A DNA stretch of 64,000 nucleotides, from assembly GCF_013368755.1 (NCBI RefSeq), contig NC_049561.1, forward strand, positions 1,054,001 through 1,118,000, read 5' to 3'. The notes under the pieces were generated by a model, which was not told where the DNA came from, did no database searches, and was given only the letters and a program-made list of their open reading frames with translations. Shown here piece after piece: positions 48,093 to 57,800 of this stretch (its first letter is position 1; every line of letters starts with the position of its first letter). Made by a program: the position numbers and the translations under genes. Source of the DNA: Talaromyces rugulosus (taxonomy: Eukaryota; Ascomycota; Eurotiomycetes; Eurotiales; Trichocomaceae).

Positions 48093-48320
48093 TCAGCGGT
48101 TAAAGCCGACCATGGATGCGCAGCGGCTGCAGTAGTACGAGTTCATGCCAAACTGGACAACACCAGCAGCAGGCGGCGACGTGTGCTGGATGCTGAGCGA
48201 TCGCTGGCAGCGAGAGCAGCGCACAATGTCGAGAAAGGAGTGTGACGAGGGTAGATCGGTGGGCTCGGGCGCAGGCGCGGGCGTTGACGGGGCCTGCAGC
48301 GGGATGGACGGGGCGCTCAT
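48093..48320 (-). CDS. Small zinc-ribbon-like protein
   Basis: This single exon encodes 75 residues from the Met at 48320. An in-frame Met at 48485 would add 55 residues of low-complexity leader in what looks like 5' untranslated sequence, so the inner start is chosen. A Pro/Ala-rich N-terminus leads to two Cys-X2-Cys knuckles, RCSRCQRSL and YYCSRCASMVGF, about 32 residues apart. This spacing fits a treble-clef or zinc-ribbon site. Similar small proteins occur in many ascomycetes, from memory, without a known function. A nuclear or cytosolic location is likely because no signal is seen. Confidence 0.65.
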   Translation of the reverse strand: MSAPSIPLQAPSTPAPAPEPTDLPSSHSFLDIVRCSRCQRSLSIQHTSPPAAGVVQFGMNSYYCSRCASMVGFNR

Positions 48321-49701
48321 TTTGTTGTTGTTTTGGGCGGTAGAGTAAGATGGAGGAAGGAGGTAGTTGAGTGAGATGGATAGAGGTGTAGGGTGTAGGA
48401 TGTAGGAAGAGAGAGAGGGAAGACAAGAGGCGAGCGACGAGAAAGGAGAGAGATATAAACTAGCTTGTTGTTTATTAGGCAGCACGAAAACTTATCTGGA
48501 GGGGAAACTGTGAAACGGGCGGGTCGATCGACGGGGCTGCCGGGCGGACCGGTATTGCCATGTATTGGTTATACGGTATCGTCTCGATCTTGTTTTTGAT
48601 CTGGTTTGCATGTGCAATCCACGCATTTCGTCCTCAGGCATATATGTAATATATTCGATAATTTAACTCATATTATTTCATCACGTCCTACACAATTGCG
48701 CAAGTATCCCCGGGTCTTTTCCTATCTATAACCCGTAATATACTCCGGACTCCGTACACGGACGCACGCTAGCCGGACTAACCGAGCCAAACATAGTCTC
48801 CTTGCAGCCGAATTCCAGCCATACAGCCTTCAGCTGTGTGTCCATGGCGTCATCATACATATGCTGCTGCTGCAAGAGCTGCGCAAGAACTGGCGATACC
48901 AGGTTGCAAATAAAAGACAGGCAAATCGGCGGTTTCTTCAACAAAATAATATCATGATTCATAGATTAGTATTCTTATTAGCGGAGAATCCGGCAGCCTG
49001 GCCAAGTTTCAAAAAAGTGGGCGACCAGATACCGGTTATGAGTCTTCAGCCTTGACTCAGAACCTTGGTTTCCAGCAAACTGCTTAGCGCCGAGGCTACA
49101 AATACACTATAATACGCTATGATACACTATTAATCGCTAGCAGACACGCACTTCCTAATCAGTAACCGGTCGCAGAGCTAGTTTTGCATTAATTTACCCC
49201 GATACCATACGCGCCCATACGCTCGGTTACGGTCTTGGCGTTATTTATCCGTGTGCGATTGGCCCGCGGCGCCGGAGAGCTCATCATCGACTTGTCTGCT
49301 ATTGTTATTATGGTTATTATTTTGGAACTGGGGGTAGAGCATTCCACTCGAATTTTGTTGAATTGCTGCAAGCGCGATGGTTTTATTGCCTTTTCGTTCT
49401 GCGACTGACATGCGACTACTAGGATGTAGAACCATGTGGTGCATGTGTGCATACGTCATGGCGGCCACCCCACCATCTGCCATCGCCATCTGCGCGCGCG
49501 GAACATTGGGCCGGACCATCCTCCACCACATCTGCTTCTTCGATACGGCCAGAAACGTGATCGCCCTGACACGTATTCCCTATAAATTGTTGATTAATTG
49601 ACTCGTTCATTGACTGGTGGACTGGCTTCAGCCAGACTACTGCTGCTTATCACAAACCCCTCACTCATCCCCCTCATCCCCGCCGATTCCCATCTACAAC
49701 C
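48321..49701. other. Intergenic region
   Basis: This 1.4 kb holds the promoter of the zinc-ribbon gene and of the phosphogluconolactonase gene. Short open frames near 49190-49610 show no recognisable family. No other element is evident. Confidence 0.45.
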
Positions 49702-50496
49702 ATGTCCGGCCCCAGTCTCTACAGCTTCGCCGACGTCGACTCGCTGGCACAGCAGCTTCGCCAATATGTGCTCAACAGCCAGAACGCCGCCGTGAGCCGC
49801 CACGGAAACTTCCGCATGGCCGTCTCGGGCGGTTCTCTCCCCAACACCCTCGCCAAAGCCCTCTTGACCAAGGGCGATGGCTCGTCCGAAGACACCCCGC
49901 TCTTCTCCAAGTGGGAGATTTTTTTCGCCGACGAGCGCGCCGTGCCGCTGGACCACCCGGACAGCAATTACCGTCTCATCAAGGACGAGCTGCTCGACAA
50001 GATCCCTTCGGCGCTGGGCTCGCCCACCGTGCACACCATCGATGCCGAGCGAGTCAAGACCGGCAGCGCGGACGAGCTGGCCGATTTGTATCAGGAAGAT
50101 TTGAAGCGGTCGTTTGCCGCCAAGGACAGCATCAAGGTGCCGACCTTTGACCTGATCTTGCTGGGCGTGGGCCCCGATGGCCACACCTGCAGTCTGTTCC
50201 CGGGCCACCCCCAGCTGCGAGAAAAGGATGCCTGGGTTGTGGGCATTACGGACTCGCCCAAGCCGCCGCCAAAGCGCATCACGCTGACCCTGCCCGTGGT
50301 CGCCCAGGCTGTCAATATCGCTTTTGTTGCCACCGGCGGCGGCAAGCAGGACATTCTGCGCAAGATCTTTGATACCGAGGAGGGCAGCAGTCTGCCGAGT
50401 GGGCTGGTCAATGTCGAGGCTGGCGAAAAGGTCTCGTGGTTCGCTGACAATGCGGCCACTGAGGGGGTGTCGTTTCCGAAACGGTCGAGTTTGTAG
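49702..50496 (+). CDS. 6-phosphogluconolactonase
   Basis: This enzyme hydrolyses 6-phosphogluconolactone in the oxidative pentose phosphate pathway in the cytosol. It is one exon of 264 residues, normal for the Sol/DevB family. Family segments are clear: FRMAVSGGSLPNTLAKAL (phosphate-binding), WEIFFADERAVPLDHPDSNY, and LILLGVGPDGHTCSLFPGH with the catalytic acid/His region. A later segment, RITLTLPVVAQAVNIAFVATG, also fits. The coding DNA is GC-rich with a strong third-position bias, as expected for high expression. It is intact. Confidence 0.94.
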   Translation: MSGPSLYSFADVDSLAQQLRQYVLNSQNAAVSRHGNFRMAVSGGSLPNTLAKALLTKGDGSSEDTPLFSKWEIFFADERAVPLDHPDSNYRLIKDELLDKIPSALGSPTVHTIDAERVKTGSADELADLYQEDLKRSFAAKDSIKVPTFDLILLGVGPDGHTCSLFPGHPQLREKDAWVVGITDSPKPPPKRITLTLPVVAQAVNIAFVATGGGKQDILRKIFDTEEGSSLPSGLVNVEAGEKVSWFADNAATEGVSFPKRSSL

Positions 50497-50794
50497 GTGC
50501 CATGGATTAGATTGAATCAAAAGCTACATAGATTGATATCTCATTCTCTCATTTAGATAATAGTAGTACTCCGTACATTATGTGTTGATATGTTTGAATA
50601 CCAATATGGTTAGTGGCTGCCCGGACCACCTGGACTGCGGGATCCAATAAGCTCACCCCGTACTCGTCCATCCAAACACACCCTCAGAGGCTCAGACTGA
50701 CTGCAACTGCTGCATTATTCAATTTGCAATCCAATTCATATCTGATATTTTCCAAGAATGTACCCCTGAATCAATTCCTCTACACACCTTCATC

Positions 50795-51024
50795 ATGCCC
50801 ACACCACGCGACGACCCCTCGAACAATCCTGCCAAACGAAGCGACGAAACACGAAGAATCCCCGTCCGCCAACCTAGCAAAACCTCTTCTATCCCGACCC
50901 CCTCGTTCGCTTCCAATAATAATACCGACGATGTCGTTAATAAGAGGAAGAGCCTGCTGCCGCAGCGGAGTATTTCCATGAGACCGGCGCGTCCATTACA
51001 ACAACCTCAACCTCAACCTCAACC

Positions 51025-51069
<45 letters not shown>

Positions 51070-52390
51070 ACAAAACCATGCAGATCGAAAGCAGGTGTCG
51101 CCCGACCACCCAACTAGCACGCACAAACCAGCCCCGGCACAACGCCCTCGATCGGGTCTCGAGGAGACGTCGCAAACTCAGGTTAGGAAAAAACCCGTGG
51201 CACCTTCTCGGACGAAGACCGATCGAGGTGTAGTCCGGTCTCGATCGCCATTGAAAGTGCAACCACAAAATATCGATAACAAGACTATTCCTCCTGCTAC
51301 TACTACAGTAGCAGCAGCAGCTGCTGCTACACCTACCTCACCGACAAAGAAAAAGACGCAAATGCCGCCGCCTTCTCGACCGACACGATCAGCGTCTCTA
51401 CGCCAGCTATCGGCTCCGAAAATTGCGAGTGGACAGGGAAAAGGCCATACAAGACATAAAAGCCAGGTTCTTCCTGGTAATACGACTCCTTTACCTGCTG
51501 CTGCAAGCAAGCTGCAGCGGCCTACTTTCAACACGTTTCAGCAACACTTCAGTCCCAAAAAGGCGGGCCGAGAAGCTGCCTCGGCAGAGACCAATACTAC
51601 TAGCAAACCGGAAGGAGATGTGTTGACGGCGGCTTCACGGCCGGAGGTTGCGGCTTTACAAACCGAGTTTCTACAGCTGTATCTACTGTATTCGCTGTCG
51701 GTGCAGCAAGATGCAGACTGGAGGTCGACGGCAGAACTTCAGCTACGCAAGAAATACAACCATGTGGCCAATGCCTATCAGGGCCAGCTGGCAGAGGAAA
51801 GAGTCGTGCAACAACAATGGAACCTAAAGGCTCTGCATGACTGGTCGGTCGATTGCACAAGCAGCGGGAACGCTCTAGAAGACTTTTCTACGCAGATACA
51901 AAATCTCTCACAGGTTATCCAAGAAGTTACAGATGTGACGGCGGCCAACAGCGGACGCTATACTCTCGTTGTCAAGGCATTTGAGGACTGGCTGACAATA
52001 GTGGAAAACGTAAAAGAAAGCCGCCGGGGAAGAAAACACGCATTTGAAACGGGTTTCGAGGAGCTGCAGTTTATTTACCCAATGGACCGAGTATGGAAAG
52101 ACGAAGTTGAGGCATTGACAAGTAAAGCCGAGCTGTGCCTGCGCCGATTACAGAACCTGGCCATGTTGGACGACACGCAGCACAATGGCGGCTCTGCGTT
52201 ACTGCAGATTGTTCGCGGCCATCGAGATTTGTTGGTCTTGATGGTTAGCGAGTTAAAGGAAATGCGCGATATAGAGTTCGAAGTCGTCGCGCTCGAGAAA
52301 TCATGGGTCAGTCGAGCAGCGGATCAGTTGTGCACTGTAGAAGACGGCCAGCACATCTCGTCAACCCGGAAGGGTATTTGGACAGCTTGA
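50795..52390 (+). CDS. PolyQ, coiled-coil protein of unknown function
   Basis: This single exon encodes 531 residues. The N-terminal 280 residues are basic and disordered: Ser/Arg/Pro-rich segments (RKSLLPQRSISMRPARP, RSRSPLK) and a glutamine tract of about 20 encoded by CAG/CAA at 51026-51071. The C-terminal half is helical, with FLQLYLLYSLSVQQDADW and a long heptad-like stretch to GRHKAF-type and LELKEM-type segments. This half resembles a conserved ascomycete family. A basic tail plus helical domain would suit a microtubule- or augmin-related protein, but that is a guess. No transmembrane span or signal is present. Confidence 0.72.
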
Positions 52391-53217
52391 CTAATCATGA
52401 TCCAAAATAAATAATGAAAAACGAGGGGTGGTATCACCGACACCCGACAGGGGATCCTTCGGAAGTCAGCTTGTATACGTACTTCCGAAGCTACTTCCGA
52501 AGCCCGAATCAGTTGGCTAGACTAATAAAGCGGAGACTTGCTATTGCTGATTCTGGAGAAGACTTCTAACTCCTGAGTCAGCATTCCATAGTTGGCTAGT
52601 GAATTCGATCTGCCTAGCGACGATTTTCCTAATCTGTTCATATCCTACTATACTAAACATGGGGTTGCATGTAATAGTCTACTTAGCAGGATCGCGCTAA
52701 ATGGATATACCCCGTCTTGACAGCACACTGGACACACATTATTACAATGGAAACCTGGACGTTAAGGGTGCCACGTGCCTTTTTAATTTTACCTCTAGTC
52801 GAGAACTTGTCCCGCAACCGTTTTGTATAAGCTTCAACCAATGAAAGGGCCTATCCATGTCATCTTGACTGGGACTTTTGTACGTACGAAAGCGATGCAG
52901 ACCTGCTGCCCAGAGTAGACCCGACCAGACAGACATTTATTCAAACCCACGAGTTTGTTGTTCAGGATCAGCAGAGGTGGACGATGCTACGGCAAGAAGC
53001 GACAACAACTCTCTGGGGCTCACGTAAGCCGGGGGGAGTGCCTCTCTTTTTCACACCCTTCTGCCTCTCGTTTCTTCTTCCAATAATAACAACAACAGGC
53101 AAATTCATAACTCATTGTGCCCGACATCTGGCTTCGCATTGGCTAGCTGTTCATTACGAGGGTTGATTGTTGTGTTTAGCAATGCTGAGTCCCTGCCCCG
53201 ACTGAGTCGAGCATAAC
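52391..53217. other. Intergenic region
   Basis: This 827 bp between two plus-strand genes holds a 3' flank and a promoter. A small exon-like frame at 52984 does not join in phase to the exons downstream. A direct repeat CTTCCGAAG occurs twice at about 52482-52502. No gene is supported. Confidence 0.4.
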
Positions 53218-54606
53218 ATGTCTTTTTTTGAGAGGGTATGTACGTAAAACTTTCTTCTTTCCCCCCTCCCCTTCTTCTTCTATCCAATCCCTCAGCCCAT
53301 GAAAGGGGGGGAGGGAAACACTAAGCTGGGAGGAGGGTTGTAACCAGAACATGATTGAAATCTGATATCGCCCAATCCGTCAGAACAAAACGTACGCATT
53401 TGCCGGCTTCCAGTGCGAGCAATGCAATAGTCTCAAACCCTTGATCGAACGAGTTGTCTTGGGGATCCAGCAGATAGATGGTGCTGTGCATCGGCTGCAG
53501 CTTAGTTGGTTACCGAGTCAGGTATTCCTTATCTATTGAAATCTTGTTTCAAGTTCTGTTGAAATTTTGAGAAGCGGAGCTAAGTATATACTCTAGGATA
53601 TTACAGGCACAGCGCCGCCGCGAGATCTAAGGGAATTCGGGCTTCAGGGCCAGCTAGAATGGGGTCTTGTTGCACTCGAGCGCGGCCTGCACAGCTTTGG
53701 GCGTTTGTTGATGTCCCCTGGGCAGCAGGTGATGCAAGTGCGTCTTGAGGGACAACCCGGCGCATCCACCATACCACGTACTGACTGGCGACAAGGTGAT
53801 CGGGCAAGTCTTGGGGATTCAGGTAAGATACGTTCGCCAGCTTGAAACTACTTGTCTTAGGTTTTTTTTTTTTTGCGCTTACATTCGATTTTCCAGGAGT
53901 CCATCGCGTTCTACCTCCGCTACCATCCTTAAACTCCCCCTTTGCACCGAGGGAACAAGCGCATTCGAGCTCGCCACTCTTTCAAACCACCCCAGACACT
54001 CCCCAGTCCAGCAGCAATGTGCAAATACAATACCTTCGCCACGAAATCACATCCAAAACACTCGCACTGCAAGACCTCCAGCGCGACTACGACAAACTTC
54101 TTACCACCGTCATCCCCCAACAACCAGCCCATAACTCATCCGACCTGCGACCTCTACTACCCAACAAGCCAAACTTAGAAAAGCAAGTGAGCGAACTACA
54201 AACACAAGTAAACGAGCTCCTGCAAGCCCAAGAAGAGACACAGCGCGAATCAACCGCGAGCCGCAACCAATACATGCAAATAATGGCCATGTCGTCACGA
54301 CTACAAGCACAAAGCACGACAGATGCGCGACGGTGGCAGGCTGAAAAGGAAGAATGGGATAACCAAAAAAAGGCCCTGCTTGACAAAATCCACCATCTTG
54401 AGCGGCAGGTTTATTATGATGAGGAAGAAAATAATAGTAGTAATAATAGTACTAAAAATAATATGGAGGCACTGGAGCAAAAATGTCGTGCGCTGGAACG
54501 CCATATACGAGGCCTGAATGAGGAAACGATGCAGTTGGATGAGGCGCTGCAAACGACGCTGCGTCTTTCGGCGAGCATTCGTGCCAAGGTCAAACAAGCT
54601 GGGTGA
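53218..54606 (+). CDS. Coiled-coil protein, four-exon model
   Basis: Four exons join in consistent phase: 53218-53235, 53384-53521, 53597-53822 and 53897-54606, giving 363 residues. Exon 1 encodes only six residues before a GTATGT donor. Exons 2-3 give a globular part with FQCEQCNSLKPLIERVV and LEWGLVALERGLHSFGRLL. Exon 4 begins with a Pro/Ser-rich linker. It then forms long coiled coils (YLRHEITSKTLALQDLQRDY, EKQVSELQTQVNELLQAQEE and more to the end). The three later exons are well supported by open frame, splice sites and phase. The first is less sure. I do not recognise the family. Structural roles at the spindle pole, septum or in meiosis are conceivable but not shown. Confidence 0.6.
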
Positions 54607-54873
54607 GATGATTCTGAAAAAAAAAAAATATTTATATTAATTACCTTTGTGAAGTATTTGTAAATAGTGATCGAATCGGACAAGGAATTGCCTAATCGGG
54701 AATCAATATACATGTATACATTTCCAGGGCCACTAAGGATAGAGTTAGTATGGAAAGTAACATTTGAATGTTAAAAAGTTGTAATTCTTTATTTTCTAAT
54801 AATCTAATTATATATAGATAGACTTATTTAGCATAAAGTTTAAACCTTCATCAAACGTTTGAATAAACAAAAT
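54607..54873. other. Convergent 3' region
   Basis: This AT-rich 267 bp lies between the coiled-coil gene and the end of the polyketide synthase gene. It carries an A run at about 54618-54629. No gene is seen. Confidence 0.5.
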
Positions 54874-57800
54874 CTATTGCTTTGTTCTTGCCTCGCTCTT
54901 TTGAGCTATCACACCAGCCAGACCCGCCAGCCCACCAGCTTGCATAATGTCGAAAATGCTCAATTCTGTTTTCAACTCTTTCGAGACCCAATAGCGAATT
55001 TCAAGTGCTACCAATGAGTCGATTCCAAAGCTGTGTAGCGGCGTGCGTGTCTCGACGTCCGTTTCTGGCAAATTCAACAAGTTGGCCAGCTTATTGACCA
55101 GCCCTTTGAGAGCAGCATCTGCCGCAGCATTCTCATCTGGCGCCTCAGCAAGAAGACGTCCGAAATTCTTCTCCGCGCCCTTGGAGGACGTGTTGGAGCC
55201 ACTGTCCGTGTTCTGGGCAGTGATGCGATTGACTTCCTGCAGTTGGCGGAACATGCATCGTCGAGTCCAGTACACGCTTTCGAAATGCTCTGGCGCCAGC
55301 GTCATCGCTGCGCCCAATCCGGCAATCAACTGTGCACGCTGTGGGTTTGTTGCTCGAGGGCATTTTGGATCGCACGCATAATCAAGCAGAGCGAGCAGCT
55401 CAGGTGTGGTCAGTCCCTCGAACCCGTCTCGACGGAGAGCAGCATTTGTGCCTAGTTGTGCCGCGATCCCGACGTCTTTGATAACGCCCAGGTTCAAGCT
55501 GAGGCAGCGTCGGCCTTGCGCAACGAGTTCCTGTGCAAGAGCGTCCATATACGAGTTGGCTGCAGAATAGTTCGCCTGGCAACGAGAACCCGAGATAGCA
55601 CTGATGGACGAAAGCAATACAAAAAAGTCCATATTCCGTGGGAGGTGGGCAGCAAGATTCAATGTTCCCTGTGTCTTGGGACGAAGAACAGCATTCCAAT
55701 CCGCAGCGCTCATTGAGCTGAGAAGTCCGTCCTGTGGACAAAAGTTAGCAGGTGAAAGTGAAATATCCAACAAAGATTTCCACTCACTCGTAAAACCATT
55801 GAGCCCTGGATACAGCCTTTGATAGGGGGCATGGTTTGAGAAAGTCTTTCAAAGACTGATCTCACAGCATTCTCATCAGCAACATCGCAGCTTGGGGCAT
55901 TGATTTCAACGCCATTAGCGGCATGTCTAGAAATCATTTCCTGAGCTGCTTCGTTCTTCGCAGCCCCAGAACGAGAAAGGAGAATGAAATGTCTAGCTTT
56001 CCGCTCAACCATCCAGTCGACCAGTGTCTGGCCAAGCCCACCAAGACCACCACCGATCACATATGTAGCATTAGGGTCAAAATCATATCGTGTAGATCGA
56101 CTTGGTACAATCTGAGCTAACTGTTAGCACGCATACAAAACATCATCTAAAGACAGACAAGGATGAACATACCGGGACTTCACTGGCAGGATTCAAATCC
56201 AGAACGATCTTTCCACTGCTCTTACCACTCGCCATACGGCGGAACGCATTCTTAAGATCACCAATCTGGTAAACCTGCAGCGGTTGAGGGGGGCTTATAG
56301 GATTTGTAGAATCAGTCATATAGTCCCTGATGGCACTCATAATCTCCGCCATGACGGGTTTCGCCCTTCGCATGACAACCGATAGATCCACGCTAGAGAA
56401 AGACACATTCGTTAAAAAGGGCTTCATGTTCAATCCCTTGCGTGATGTCTCAAAGTCCGCCTTGCCAACGTCCACAAACCGACCAAGCGGTGCAATACAC
56501 TTCCACGATGCTTCCTGGAGCTCGCCCTGTAGCGAATTGAGCACCACATCGACTCCAGCCGGACAATGTTTTTGAATTTCCTCTGCGAAACTAGTGTCCC
56601 GACTGTTGAAGATATGGCTCTCTGGAATTCCATACAGATCTTGAATAAGTTTCTTCTTTTCAGGAGAACCAACCGTGGTGAAGATTTGGGCTTTGATCCG
56701 CTGTGCGATTTGGATAGCCGCCTGCCCAACTCCTCCGGCGCCAGAATGGATTAGAACAGTCTCGTTTTCTGACAGTCTCGCCACCGTAACAAGAGAGTAG
56801 TACGACGTTGCAAACACTAGCGGTATACTGGCTGCATCTGCATAAGGCACATTATCTGGCAGCCTGATAACCCAGCTAGCATCGGTACGAACAAAGGTCT
56901 TGTAGGCTCCGCTTAGTGTACAGCAGCTCACTCGTTCGCCAGGTGCAAACCCAGCCTGGGGACCAGCACGACTGACGATTCCAGAGCATTCAAAACCAAG
57001 CCTGTTTCCAGAAATCTGGCCCATGGCAATGATGATATCTTTGAAGTTCAAACCGGTCGAGGAGACTTTGATCTCAACGTCAGTCGGGCCCAGAGGAAGG
57101 GCATAATCAGGGTCATCTTCGAATTGCAAAGTGTCCAGCAGTCCTGGAGAAGCAATAGAAAGGTTAAGCGCTCGCTGGCTGTCTGCGCCAAACTGTTGTA
57201 CACTAGAGCGAGAGGGGCCAGTTGACGAACGGATCATGGAATTTACAGTCGTAGTCTCAATGACTCGACCCACGCAAAGCTTTCCATCCTGCTCTCGATA
57301 TTCTGTCTCGAGATCCAGGTCTTCTGCAAGAAGGGTTCTTTGAAGGACAGTAAGAATGTGACTGATCACCTTGTCCTTCGAGGTTGATGCTTCCAATGCA
57401 ACTTCGACGAATCGCAGATCAAGGTATTCGGATTGAATGACTCTACCCAATCCAGATACAAGGCCCTGATCAGCACCCTGGCCCTTAGTAACCCACAACA
57501 CAGACTTCGCCGTAGATAAGATCTGTTGGAACGCGGCCCATCGATCGTTACTGATATCGTGGAAGACAGATGCATCCAAATCGAGCAAGGATATGTAGTT
57601 ACGCCCTTCGTATTGCGCAGGGTTGATGTCTTCTAATGTAACGATATCCGGAGATCCAAGCTCGCTCGAGAGTCGCTTTTGGAGGACTTGGGCAATTATT
57701 CTCTGGATACCTGAATTCGGAGTGATGATTATTGTGCTTCCGCTACCAGCAGATTCGACAATGTTGTAAGTCTCAGAAGTTGATAAGGAAGAAAGGTCCC

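Noticed and set aside
49594..50520. 308-codon frame opposite the phosphogluconolactonase gene
   Set aside because: It is an antisense shadow of a GC-rich coding exon. The plus strand encodes a clear enzyme.
52984..53166. Possible upstream exon of the coiled-coil gene
   Set aside because: It has a good GTAAGC donor, but its phase does not match the next exon, which begins at 53384. The six-codon exon at 53218 fits better.
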